Below are positions 31,015 through 43,574 of a DNA stretch of 64,000 nucleotides, in pieces (position 1 is the first letter of the stretch; every line of letters begins with the position of its first letter). Location: positions 62,001 through 126,000 of the forward strand of contig JAUCBJ010008890.1 in NCBI GenBank assembly GCA_032718475.1. Reading direction: 5' to 3'. The DNA is from Nemertoderma westbladi (taxonomy: Eukaryota; Xenacoelomorpha; Nemertodermatida; Nemertodermatidae). The position numbers were made by a program, and so were the translations under genes. Below the pieces are notes generated by a model, which was given only the letters and a program-made list of their open reading frames with translations, ran no database searches and was not told the DNA's origin.

Positions 31015-32203
31015 TGTAAAAGCTTTTGTGGGATAACTGATTCGTTTGCCTTGCTAACCAGTTCCCCCCAGGCGCTAGAATACTCTAAAAAGGGATCTAT
31101 AACTCGAATAGCGCAAGCTACCGGCTGATTGGCTGATTCGCTGTGCGAAGGGATCTGGGCTACGTTTGATTGTCCAACCAGCTTGGGAAAGTTGCCCCCA
31201 AGCCCTGCTTCTGTATCTGCCAATAGGATTTGAGTTGATTTTCATTTCGACCTATCACAGATCTACTGAACTGAATTTTCCTATCTGTATGCTCTTTCTC
31301 TGTGTTGGGTGGAAGCCTTTGTAAATAAGGTTATTCTTATCAGTTTTCAGTGTTGTTGGTCTTTCTTTCCTGAGCCAGGAGAGAACGGCTTGGAAATATT
31401 TTGTGCTTTTCTGTTTTAGTCGAACACTAGTAGGCTTAATTATAAGGACATATATCCGTTATCAAACCAATGAACCAAACAAACAATCTAAACCAAACTG
31501 ATTGTTGCTCTTTCTCTGTGCATACTTTTATATTGTTATACTGCTATTTACTGTCAGTTCTTCATAATATGGTTGACGAATTATTATATTTGGAATAACG
31601 ATAAATAACCCCGAAACCCAATATTCTTGATATACCGAAGGTAAGAGAGAAAGGTTACATATAACGATTGTGACTTATGTTAAAGTGGTTTGAAGTGAAT
31701 CTAATGTTATTTGATAGACCCTACATGAGTCGGTCCGTGTTCCTTTTATATATAACTAAAATCAGTGAAGATCGGCAGATCAGTGTGCAGTATTGTGCAG
31801 CATTGTGTATGAGTGAGCCTGATAACGAAGCATTTCCATATATGTGTGCCATATATGTGAATTATAACTAAGCCATATCGTTGTGAGTAGTTTAAGTCAT
31901 AACTCTGTTTGTATAGATAGAGCGCCACGTCCTAAAGGAACTGTTAATATTTCCCGAAGGTTAATAATATTGTCAGAGATTATATAATACTGTCAGTCGA
32001 ATAATACATTAAGCTTACATAGCAATAAGATTAAGCCGTCGAACCCAATCTCCCGGGTATATCCAGCGGGTGAATGATCGCGCACAGATTGGATTCGACT
32101 AGTGTAGTGAATTAAATACTTGTCATAGGCTAAAAGTGATTTATTATCTAGAAGACATTCTAATTTGGCGGGTTAAACTGCCAAAGGTCTGAAAGCGCGA
32201 ACA
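31015..32203 (+). repeat. 3' LTR of copy 1
   Basis: 1189 bases, the same length as the 5' LTR. It differs by isolated substitutions and by one patch near 31837-31847, where a CCATATATGTG word from ten bases downstream replaces the sequence seen in the 5' LTR and in copy 2. Confidence 0.95.
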
Positions 32204-32208
32204 CTACT

Positions 32209-33842
32209 CACTTGTAATCACATGCGTACTGTAGCAGGGTATAGTCACAGATGTAAGAAGTACAAGAGATGGGGTGCGTGTGCCGCAGCCGAGTCGATTC
32301 AGTTCGGTTGACGGTGTATGTGCTAATATTAGAATTTGTAAATGTTACAAACGTAGGTAGTTGGAACTGGATGAAGTTGCAGGTGGGTTAAACCGGAGGA
32401 AGTTACAGTTGGGAGGAACTGGAGGAGTAGGGAAAATAGTGATAATATTAATCAGGGACGATTTTAGTCGCCATATCAGCGAAAATTACATTTAAATATT
32501 TCTATATTTATTCAATAATGATTTTTTTGAAGCTCCATATATTATTATTAGATTACCGCTCCTGCAACTGATACAATTATTAATGTATTACCATCACTAT
32601 ATAAGTCAATAAGTAGGCCTACTGCACCATACTGCTGTATACCATACACTTCGTAGTTAGGTATAGCGCCTGGACCGCTATATAATTCCGAATACAATAA
32701 TTAATGAACAAAACAATAATACTAAATTTACAATGCACAATTAATTTACAGTATACATAGTACGTTAGTAGGTCATTAGATATAAATTTAAAACCTACAC
32801 TGTAAAAATAATAACCCTGTCACCACAAAACTTTCGCACATTTTCTTGCTTATTGACTTTTGAGAATTATACCTGTAACTAATCACGGTGGTGGTGTACT
32901 TATCGATAAAACTAAACGTTTCGCCATAAATATTTCGTGGTGAAACCAAATAACCTGATATAAAGGTTCTGTTTCACATTATATGAAAACGAGTTTTCAC
33001 CTGAATTATTTGACGGGCTCTGAATGTTTCGGATTAAATATTTTGTCCTGAAAATAATATAACCTGGGATAAAGGTTCAGTTTTACATTATATGAAACGA
33101 GTATATAAATGCCCTAGTCGCCCATTTGTGCATTTATTCACACACCCTAACTTTCTATATTATTAGTATATTTTTATTTCTGACTTTAATCAAAGGAAAA
33201 AAATATATTCGATTTCAAGATTTATTGCAAATTAATAACATAAAGAATGCACAACAATTACCGGTATACAAAGTTATTATAACTGAATTCTTTAAAATTA
33301 TTTTATTCAAATTAGAATATAAGATTAAAACATGAACAGTTGTTAAAAAAAACATTGCACTTAAACAAACTACAATAAACAAACACTATCACTGCATATA
33401 TACAGTACATCTACTATCACTAACACTACTCAATAAACTAACTAATTGATACAACTTTAATAATGTAATAACAATAATGTACAGTAGGGATACTCCTAAA
33501 TCCAGTCAGTCTGAATGCACTGTACAGTTTGTTCCGCAAACGTCGTGCTTAAAAATTTCTGTATCGGACACTAACTACGAAGGAGGCGACACGTCAAGAT
33601 ATTGATCTGGAAACAAGTAGATGAAACCAATCGTAAATATAAGAATGTCAGCTACATCCGTGTACAGTTGTAGGCACAGATTTGTTTTCCTTCAACAATA
33701 ACGACAACTTCCTCCATATCTATCATTTGTTGTTGTGGTTGGTGGATAACATTGAATTCCATCGTGTAAAGTTACTGTAGGATAGGTCCTGAGTCCTCTT
33801 GTGTACCACTGACCTGTGCCTCCTAATAAAACAAATGTACAG
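32209..33842. other. Intergenic stretch, no gene recognised
   Basis: AT-rich. Two diverged direct repeats around 32935-33000 and 33040-33110 share TAACCTGRKATAAAGGTTC and ACATTATATGAAA. The plus open frame at 33126-33335 is AT-rich with no motif. Confidence 0.45.
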
Positions 33843-33973
33843 TACTACTACTACTACTACTACTAGGTCGAGCGAACTCGGACAGTGGAAATGAGATCCT
33901 TCCAGGCTTCCCGATTCTCCATAGTTGTCGCAATTTCGTTTCTCCCAAGTTCAGTATCCCTTTCAAGTTGATT
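33843..33973 (-). mobile_element. Short 3' end of the (TAG)n-tailed non-LTR family
   Basis: CTACTACTAC followed by TAGGTCGAGCGAACTCGGAC and about 100 further bases closely match 1213-1334. This is a severely 5'-truncated second copy of the same minus-strand element. Confidence 0.88.
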
Positions 33974-35090
33974 CACGTTGAAAATGTACAGTAAGCATTT
34001 AATATTAGGGAATATTATCCAATCCGTCCGGATATCAAATAATGGAGGCCCTACCGATGAAAGTGCGCGGCATACATATACTCTATTTATGAATTTATTG
34101 TCATATTAACAATTATATTTTCGTTTATTGCCATATTAACAATTATATTTTACATTATATTGTAGGGCCATTTTGTAAAATAGTGCTCCAAAATATATAT
34201 ACAGTAAGTGTACATACTGTAGGCCTTTACTGTATGATGATAAATACTAAAATTTAAATAAAATTAAAAACTAGATAATAAATAGGCCTACACAGTAGAT
34301 GCAAATCATTACATCCAAATCCATGGCAGATTGTGTTGACCTAGTAGTCTCATTCTCATTAGAAAGTGGATGTTGAGATTTAGGTGTAGAATATCGTGCA
34401 TATTTCGATATTACAGCACAACTTTTGAACACTCTACTTTTGTCACTATTTTTAAGACGTTGTTTGAAAATTCCATAGCATAAAATATGGAGGCCTATTG
34501 TATCATCTCTATATTTCTGAGTTGCAAGGGATTTTTTTGGGTTTTTCAAATAAGGTGGAATTTCGGCGGATTTCAAAATTTATGGTTAAGCTAATTTTTC
34601 ATTTTTAAACAAACTGAACTTAGCGGACAAGTAAGTATAACTGTCGAATCGAAAAACTCCGACACCCCAACCAAGACTTGAGTAAGTTGACTGTTGAGGG
34701 TATTCACTCCACATCAACATAGCCTTCTCATTACTTCTTCTCGATTTCGGGGTAGATACAATGTGGTTAAATTCCACCATTCCAGTTTCCCCTTCAGTTA
34801 TCAAGGAGAATTCGTGAGAAATCTGCAAGATAAATAGGATATCAAACATTCCCAACAAACAATGACATACAAATTAATTAAATAATGTGAAACTAATACA
34901 GTAGGCCTACATAAATAATACCTTTCAATCTAATAAAAATAATACTAAAATTAGCACAGTACACAATATCTAGCTGAAATATAAATATTAAATTATGATG
35001 ATAACTGTAAATCACAATAATGACAATAGTAATATAATTTTGTTATATTATGTCAACTTAACAGCGTTCTGGTGAATTACTCGTAAGGCT
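33974..35090. other. Intergenic stretch; one weak exon candidate on the minus strand
   Basis: On the minus strand TTTATCTTGCAG (ending at 34823) would be a good splice acceptor. It opens a frame to 34586 (about 79 residues, with MVEFNHIVSTPKSRR and LGWGVGVFRFDSY). I do not recognise the peptide, so this is only a candidate last exon. The adjacent minus frame 34271-34576 shows no motif. Confidence 0.3.
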
Positions 35091-35754
35091 GCAAAGTACT
35101 ACTTTGCAGCGTTGCGGCCTATAGGACGGAACGCTGCAAAGTAATCAATGACATGGAAACAACTTCACTTTCCGTATTCCAGAATGTATTATTTACATTT
35201 ACATTAATGCGTGCTGCTTTATTATCCAGTTTGTAGTGACGGAACTAGCTACTGTTTGTAAATTATTGTTTAACGTGTACTATAATCCATTATGTTGAAA
35301 CGTTTAATAGAAGAAACTGAACATGACCAAAGAAAATGGAGACAATGTTCAACAAAACTGAACGGACACAGACGGTGACTCAGTTTGCTTCAGTCGACCA
35401 AAAGTCAACATGGATTAATGATTTATCACATCCATGCAGGAGATTACTTCCAATAAACTTCAATTAGATTTAAATTTAAAATTAATACCGCGTACCTGTT
35501 AATAAATTTCACTTATATTCGATATGGTACATGATTATAATGTTTAAATGAGCATCCATAAAATCCTTTCTTCACATACCGAACGCTAATAAGTTGACAT
35601 AATTTAACAAAATTACATACATCATTGCTTATGCTTGCAAAGGTCACTTTTCAGCGTTAAAGACCCTAGTTTATTTATGAAAACCTCCCTCGCTGCGCTC
35701 GCTCGGTACATAAATAAACTCGGGTCATAACGCTGCAAAGTGCTACTTTGCACA
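35091..35754. mobile_element. MITE-like element with TGCAAAGTA...inverted ends
   Basis: TGCAAAGTACTACTTTGCAG at the left is matched in inverted orientation by CTGCAAAGTGCTACTTTGCA at the right, and each end is itself nearly palindromic. An inner inverted pair, GTTTATTTATGA and CATAAATAAACTCGGGTC (35669-35730), flanks CTCGCTGCGCTCGCTCGGTA. No coding frame is seen. Confidence 0.75.
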
Positions 35755-36576
35755 CAATGATGTAAATAATTATTACAAACCTCATAATTTTCACGAAAGG
35801 AGGGCCACTTATTATTTACAATATCTTCCAAATACCATTGGTTACATCTCTGTGACTTTCAAAGTATGAGTCGATACTACAAGCTGTGGTAGTGAAGGCA
35901 GTTGGCCTACAGTATAGTTAGGAGCCCGCTCGACAGGCGGGATACTTACTGTAAGAATCTCAGGGATACTTACTGTAAAAATCTCAGGATACATTACACT
36001 GACTGACTGACTGACTGATAATTATCTAGGTTCAGGCACTTCCTGCCTGGCGATTTTGTTGAAATTTTACAAGTAAATTGCTTTGGTGGTTCATAATCGC
36101 GTTTCAAAATATCAGATCAATTCAATGTGTGGTATTCGATATATTTCGTTTTTTTGAAATTCTTTTGTCGCGAAATTAAAAGCAATGGTAAAGTAACAAC
36201 TCCTTCCTGAGCTGCTGCAGCAGCTAGCTGTGTAGGAATGGTTGAGTGCAGGGCTGCCTGAGATAGAATTCCATCAAGGCAGAATTTCTAGACTACACCC
36301 CTCCTGCTGCTGGCTGCTGGCTGAGTCTACACATCCTTTATCAGCTCTCAGGGATAGGCAGAAAATAGTTGAGTTGTCAATAAACAAAATAAAATATACC
36401 ACTGCAGTACAATTATATTATTATTCCACGAATCATTGGGCTGATTATTTTGTATAGGATATATGTAGAACGTTCTTAAAAATAATATTCTTATTTTTAT
36501 TATTACATAGGATTAGCATCATTTTTTAGCTGAAGCATTAATAGTGTAAATTAATTTAATTATATTTTAATACCAT
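35755..36576. other. Intergenic stretch and left flank of copy 2
   Basis: It contains GGGATACTTACTGTAARAAT repeated twice (35939-35995) and a (GACT)n run (36000-36015). The last 170 bases (about 36405-36576) are related to 62175-62350, so copy 2 lies in a dispersed repeat of unknown class. Confidence 0.5.
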
Positions 36577-37723
36577 TGTAAAGGCTTTTGCGTAATTAGC
36601 CGGTTATTTTCCCCGTAAAGTACTCTGTAGTTGGTTTAACCGGCATAAAAGGCCGTGTCCTTACTGTATTGTTGTTTTAGAGGACATAAAAGCCATTTCT
36701 TCTGTATGTGTACTTTAGCGGACATGATTAGCAATTCTATGACGCAATAAGCCGGATCCTCTTGAAACAGTGTAGATACCATGACGACGGCTAACAGCTG
36801 ATATTGCCACGTAGAACATCTCTTTGTTCTTTGTTCTCTCTTTGTTCGGTCGACCAATCAGAGCGTTTTTTGCCTCTGTGTTGGAGATGGTATATAGAAA
36901 CTAGGGAAGTGAGACAGTATGTGATTTCTTCCACAGCCTACAACACCGGCGTGGAACCTCCGTGTTTCAGTCTTTAGTTCAACATTAGTAGGCTTAATTA
37001 TAGAACGTATATCCGTTATCTTAACTCACTCAGTCACTCATAATCATTCATACCTTAACATTACTGCTTTGCTGTCGGTTATTCATTATATTTGTTGATG
37101 AAATATTATATTTGGAATACTGATAAACAATCCGACACCCCAATCTTCTTGATATACTAAAGGTTAGAGAGACCGGATACATATAACGATTGCGACTTAC
37201 ATTAAGTGGTTTTAAGTGAATCTAATGCTATTTTATAGGCCCTACATGTATTGTCTGTTATTCTCTTTGTATGTGACTAAAATTAGTGAAGGTCGGCAGA
37301 TTGGTGTGCAGCATTGTGCAGCATTGTGTATGATTGTGATTGATAACGAAGCATCTCCTAAAGAATGCGCCATATACGTGAATCTATAGCCATCCCATTG
37401 TGTCTGGTTTAAGTCATAACTCTGTTTATATATTTAGAGCGCCACGTCCTAAAGGAACTGTTAATATTTCCCGAAAGTGAATAATATTTGTCAGAGATTA
37501 TATATATTAAGATCAGTCGAATAATACAGTAGGCCTATCCCGCAATACGATTAGGCTTCCAAATCCAATCTCCCGGGTATATCCAGCGGGTGAATGATCG
37601 CGCATAGACTGGTTTCGGCTAATGTAGTGTATCAAATATTTGTCGTAGGCTAAAGACTATCTATTATCTAGAAGACATCCTAATTTGGCAGGTTAAACTG
37701 CTAAAGGTCTGAAAGCGCGAACA
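36577..37723 (+). repeat. 5' LTR of copy 2
   Basis: 1147 bases. Its first 400 bases are unrelated to the copy 1 LTR beyond the terminal dozen bases, while the remainder aligns well. GGTATATAGAAACTAG (about 36888) gives a TATA-like box ahead of the shared part. A TTTGTTC word is repeated near 36832-36846. Confidence 0.93.
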
Positions 37724-40025
37724 ATAACGGATATTGCTTCTGTATTGCAGTAGGCAATAAAGCTGAAGTACCGGCAACCGGTACCCAGTAGGCCTGACTA
37801 CCTAACCACCCGGACCGGTACCTACAGCAGTACAGGTACAGCAGTATTATTCGATTTTGATAATTATATACCAGTAGGCCTTAATAATTAATCAGGGACT
37901 GCAGCCCTGGTTTTTTATTGAGATTTTACTTATTTCTGTCAGTTTTATTTACTTGTAGGTTAATATTGAGCAGAAGGCGTGTAAGCCTGCTCAGATTGTA
38001 CAGATAATTTGTAGGCTTGACTGTTGTCTAACTGTTGTTAAGTCTGAATGGATTGCAGTGTGTGTAGAGCATCTGTCCGATAAAGTGCTAGTTAGGAACG
38101 TAGGGGCTTCAAATGCTGTGAGGTAAACCCCCTGTGAAAGAATAAGTCGTACTACAAGGTTAGAACGCATACTAACTAATCATTTCGGAGTCTGCATATA
38201 CTGTAGTTTATTTAGGCTTGATAGTAGTCTGCCATCGTTTGGTCTGTACTTTGTTTGTGTAGTCTGTACAGGTAGCGTATAATTCTTATTTAGATAATTT
38301 GTAGGCTGGATAGTTGTCTGGCTGTTATTAGGTCTGAACGGATTGCAGCGTGTGTAGATCACTTGTCCGATAAAGAACGGTTAGGAAGTAGGGGCAGCGA
38401 ATGCTGTAAGGTAAACCCCCAACTAAAGAATAAGTCGTACTACTGGGTTAGAACGCATACTAACTAACCATTTCGGAGTCTGCACATACCGTAGTTTGTT
38501 TAGGCTTGATGGTAGTCTGTCAGTATTTAGTCTGCATTTTGTTTGAGTAGTTTGTACGCGTAGCGTAATATTTATTATTCAGAGTTTATGCGATTATTCG
38601 CAACATTCATTCCCCAAGTTTATTCCTACAGTAATTGTGCTTGTTATACATACCGTTATAGTTAAACTAACCCCGGTACTACATCAGGGCTGCTTGGCGT
38701 AGGTAAAGACTGGAGATTTTATGCTTTGGTCACTCCGGCAGATACCGTGGTTCTTTTAGCTGTTCAAGTATTTTAACTACTGATTATTGGTTATACAAGT
38801 ACTTGTACCTAATTTAGGGTTTAGTGTACAGTGCTTTCCGAAGGTAATTAGCGTGTAGGCAGTATATTTGTGTTGTAAAGTGGTTAATAGGCACGTTGGT
38901 TCTGGTAGACCGCGGTAATTAACTTCTGGGTAGGAACACTCCGTGATACATAACGTAGTACTTATAGCGATACGGCTATAAGTCGTCAGACGGTGGTATT
39001 TTTCTATCTGGACAACGCAGTATATTTACTACTACTTATTATTTTCAAATACCGTAGTACTCTGTCCGTTGTAATAACCAGATTTCTAACCCTTTGTTAG
39101 GCTGGTTTGTAGACTTCTTGTAAAATTACCCTAAAAATTCGTACGTGTAATTTTTTGTGTTTATTTAGAGATTGTAATCTCACCCCGAATTGTATGTAAT
39201 TTGTAGTATTAAGTAACTTAGGTAAATTAGAATTATTTGTTTTAGTGTCCAACAAGTAGCACTCCACTGATAGCGCACAGCTTCTGTGTAGTGACTCCCC
39301 CAGAAATAATAACATTTATTTCAAATATTGACAAAACCCATTAAACGGGTATATATATATTATAAATCAACTCAAACGATTTATAAATAGTAGGCCTGCC
39401 ATACAACAACTAGGTCTCAATATCAGTTGGACTACTGCTCAAATAACGGTAATAAAGTAAGTTAAAGTAACCAAGTAACCCTTAAAATTCAGAAATTCAA
39501 TTATTCTAAAATAATTGACATACCGGTAATTACAATAGGCTTATTATATTTATTTCTATAAATTTTAGGCTGAAATTATACTGGTATTCTGTAATTAATT
39601 CTAGTCTGCAATTATACTTATATATATACATTATAAGTGTAAGCTGTATACCGGTATTCACAATAGGCCTATTATATATTTATAAATTTAGGCTGAAATT
39701 ATACCTGTATTCTGTAATTAATTCTAGTTAATAATTATACTTATATATACTATAAGTGTAAACTGCATACCGGTATCCACGATAGGCCTATTATATATTT
39801 ATATATACTTGTGCTGAAATTACATACCGGTACTCTGTGACGAACCTAGTCTGTAATAATAATTATATATACTATAAGCATACCGGTATTCTAATATATT
39901 ATATATATATCACGCTACACTGAGTAGCAGTATCGGTAATTAATTATTAGGCTAACAGTGATACTGAATTACTAGACTTGCTTAAACTGTAATATAGCAG
40001 TAGGCATTCAACTGTACAAACCAAC
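37724..40025 (+). other. Leader of copy 2
   Basis: Colinear with the copy 1 leader. It starts with the same ATAACGGATATTGCTTCT after the LTR, keeps the two-unit duplication of about 290 bases (38003-38292 and 38293-38584), and carries three ACCGGTAT-led units before gag (about 39517-39905), one more than copy 1. In the first unit the hairpin base GGGGCAGC has changed to GGGGCTTC. Confidence 0.75.
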
Positions 40026-43000
40026 ATGTCTGACACAAAGCAAAACCTGTCAGACAGTCTCCTAGATACAACCATATGTGACCCAGACAGGAGTGTGGAA
40101 CTTGTAGGACCGAAGTTCAAATCACCTCCTACTGTAAGAAAGATCATCCCTCCAGTAGTAGTATCAGACCCTAGGCTGGTCCAACATCGTAGGTCTATCA
40201 TAGGCACTCGAGCTCAGGTCAAGCGGGACCAAGAAGCAGCAGAACAGCAACAACCCGTGAGCCAAGAACTTATTTCTCAGCGGCCCGACAGCTCCAGTAG
40301 TGAGGATACTGTAGAGCTGACACCCGAGCGCGGAGCAAAGATGACGGATGTGGTTTATTCGGATCCCCTTCTCATCCTTCCTGCAGCCGTACTCACTAGG
40401 TTATTGATTGCGGTGGAAGAACACCAGATCGATTGGGCGAGAAGTAAGCGATCGACTAAAGATAGTTATGCGGGATATACAAGGGAAGAACTGAAGTCTA
40501 TTGTCGAGTCGCAATGGAACTTCCCCGGACCCTGACTCCCATTTGATTTATCAGAAGCTGCCTGGGAAGATATACACAGGATGGGAGTAACCAAGGAAAC
40601 CGTCGATCCAGCTGTGTGGAAGAGGTCCGCAGCCGGATACGTACAGGGATTCGTAAGCTCTATGGAGCGAGTAGAAAAACAACTGTTTCAACAACCCCAA
40701 GGACCTCAAGAGCAGGGACAACTGCTTTATCAAGTTAGAGAAAGAATTCTACGAATCAGGCTAATCTTATCGGCCTTTGAGGAGGCTTCTAAAAGAAGAC
40801 AAGACACGTCGTTGCAAGTTGCCGTAAAGACTTGGTTTCAACGGGTGAACCTCCAGGTGCAGGGAACGACTCAGTGGAAAGCCCAACTGGATGAGCGCTC
40901 AACCCATGGAGAATCAACAGACGCTACTTTTTCCCAAGTGGAAAGTGAAGCGACGGCAGAGAAGCCGCATAAGAGGGATGCCATTGACATCTATCTGTCG
41001 GACTATCAACGTTTTGTAGGAGATGAAGAGTTGAGGAGAAGACTAGAGGGGCTCAGCCCTAATAGTGAAGGAGCCCAGCGTGTGTTGGACGCAATCGATG
41101 TGGATAGGTTAGCTGCGAACCAAGCTAAATTCAATGAAAGCATCCGCATCGCTAAGGTTCAAGAAGAACAAGTAAAGAAAAAACGTATAGAAGACAGAAA
41201 GATAGCAGCAGTGGCAGCAGCAGTGACAGCGGCAGAAGCGGAAAGAAAGGCTGTAGAAGCGGAAAGAAAAGCAGCCGAAGTGGAAAGAAAAGCGGCAGCG
41301 GCAGAGGCAGAAGCGGAAAGAAAAGCAGCCGATGTGGAAAGAAAAGCGGCAGCGGCAGAGGCAGAAGCGGAAGCGGAAAGAAAAGCAGCCGAAGTGGAAA
41401 GAAAAGCGGCAGAGGCAGTGGCAGAAGCAGAACGAAAGGCGTCTGAAGAGACTGCCCAACTAGAGTTGGAAAATCTTCAAGAGAAGCAAGACAACTTTAA
41501 TAAACAGTTAACAGCTAGTAATATGCAGATGATGAATCGATCTACTCCCAAAAGGCAAGGTTATACATCATCTGAGGAAGGCGATACCACAGATCAGGAA
41601 GGCGGAGGAAATCGATCTCGCCTAAGCAGACGTAAAAGAATGTCCCACCATCAGAAATTGCTTGATTTGCCCCCAGCTGTTCGAAGGCAACTAAATAACA
41701 CAAATTTAGGTAGTACAGAACCCACAGACCAAATAATTAAAATAGAAAGACTCTCTACTATAGTAGATGAGCCTGAAATAATTAGGCCTGTTCTTGAAAT
41801 CACCCCTTCGGTGATAGAGACACCTGTACTCCCAGAACCTACCTTTAAATTCCCTTTACACAGCACCAAATTATCTGTGCCTAGAGGAACAGCCCCTGAA
41901 ACAGTGTCGGTCCTGGACTCCGAGCGAAATATAAAGGATATATCGCCCGTAGTCCCTCGTCTGCCCGCTACGACGTTGGCGGATCCCGCTTCGGCGGTTG
42001 ATTGGGTAGACGAGAGACGGCGGGGGATGGACATTCTCCTCGGAGAGATGAAGGAGAATCGAGTGCGCTCCTCCCAACAGGTCCGAGAGTTAGAAGGGAC
42101 TGTTCAACAGTTAAAGGGAACCGTAAAGGAAAGTAGGTTAGAGTTGCAAGAAGTGCACCAAAGTATCACGCTAGAACGCGATAAATTAGTAAATTTACAA
42201 AAGGGTATATCACCACCCTCTGTAACAATGTGTCAACCTGTTAGGTCTGAAGTATCTCATGCGCAAGGTGTGGAGCCTACACGCATATATACTGCTAGCG
42301 AAGTAGAAACTCCTATAGTGAACCCTATTAAGGGTAATTATAGACCTGTTGATAATGATATTCCCTATAGACCTGATTATAATCCGAGAAATTTATATAC
42401 CGATAAATCGATATTAAATAACACGATGGCCCAAGAAAGTTTTACGCGCCAAATGGCTAGAACCGAAGCCCGGCAAGCGGTAAAGGTGGGAGAGATCGTC
42501 AAGTTCAATGGAGATGAGATGAAATGGTTACCTTTTAATGAATATTACAAAGATAACATACAGAACTCTGTGCTATCTAATGGAGAGAAACTTAGATTCC
42601 TCATCGAGTGCTTGGAAGGATCTCCCAAGTTAATGGCGTTAAAGTTTATTGGACATCCAGACGGATTAAGACAAGTTTGGGATACACTAAACATCAGGTA
42701 TGGTAATAGGAATAACATAGCTGGGTATTTGTATGCAAAGTTGGTAGCGCCCCGAAAGTTTATTAGCAGCGGGATTATAGAGTTTTCCGATGAGATTCAG
42801 GAGATCTGCAGACAATTAGATTGGCTAGGTAAGTCTCATGAGTATCAGAGTGCTATGGTTATTAGAGCAGTGGCTTCTCCTTTACCGAAGGGTGGAGTAG
42901 GTACACGCTGGGACAAGAAAGTGTTATATATGATGGAACAACAACAACGAGACCCTACCATGGCTGATCTCATGTCATTCTTGGATGGCGAAGTGAAATT

Positions 43001-43574
43001 ACAGCTCATAAAGCAGTCCAGAGAGAAGACACCGGAAAACAAGGTAAGTGAGAAACCCGTCTCTAGGAGAAAGGTAACACCAGTGTGTTATACAGACGAC
43101 GGCGAAAGCCAGACTTCTCAAGGAGAGGATAGCGGGAAAGACACTGAAAGATCTTATTATGTCAATAAAACGCCTAAAGACCAGATAAGTAAATTCAAGT
43201 CTCGAACCAATGAAAGGAGAGAACAGGTAAGAAAAACTCCTCCTACGTCTCCCAAGAGAATTCAGGTGAGAAAGCCCGAAGAAAGAACGAGTGTGCACAA
43301 TGTTATTCAAAATAAGGTAAGTAACATCAAACCGAAATGTGCGCTATGTGACGGGACTCATCGTTTGAATATGTGTGATGAATTCCTGAAGAAATCATTA
43401 GCAGAGAGACGGGAAGTCATGTGGGATAAGCGGTTGTGTTATAATTGCCTCAGACAAGGACACCAACGGCGAACCTGTTACTCCGACACAAGGTGTGCAA
43501 AGTGCAGTGCGAAACACCATATCTTGTTGCACACTGAATTTGAGCGAAATAGTCCAAGTCAGGTAAGTGATTAA
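40026..43574 (+). pseudogene. Gag region of BEL/Pao copy 2, interrupted
   Basis: Same frame and order as copy 1: N-terminal region, an alanine/glutamate coiled-coil-like stretch (about 41200-41450) with a clearly different repeat pattern (AERKAAEVERKAAA units), the gag domain (KFNGDEMKWLPFNEYY) and zinc knuckles (CYNCLRQGHQRRTC). A TGA at 40533-40535 replaces the GGA of copy 1. A TAA at 43572-43574 replaces a TCC codon just after the last zinc motif. Both breaks are in frame, so the protein remains readable in pieces 40026-40535 and 40536-43574. Most splice-donor-like GTAAGT sites are kept; one of those in copy 1 reads ATAAGT here. Confidence 0.92.

Larger units (their letters stand above)
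13443..32208 (+). mobile_element. BEL/Pao-type LTR retrotransposon, copy 1 (18.8 kb)
   Basis: Two 1189-base LTRs (13448-14636 and 31015-32203) begin TGT, end ACA and are flanked by the 5-bp duplication CTACT (13443-13447 and 32204-32208). Between them, all in plus orientation, lie a leader of about 2.25 kb, a single-frame gag-protease-RT-RNase H-integrase, a gap of about 1.65 kb, and an extra 3' ORF with zinc knuckles. The LTRs differ at about four isolated bases plus one local patch, so insertion is recent. Only two in-frame stops (23329-23331 and 27961-27963) interrupt the coding frames. Domain order (integrase last) and sequence place it in BEL/Pao. At 18.8 kb it is far longer than most members of that group known to me. 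Confidence 0.95.

Noticed and set aside
33126-33335. 69-residue plus-strand ORF
   Set aside because: AT-driven composition, no domain, no splice or promoter evidence.
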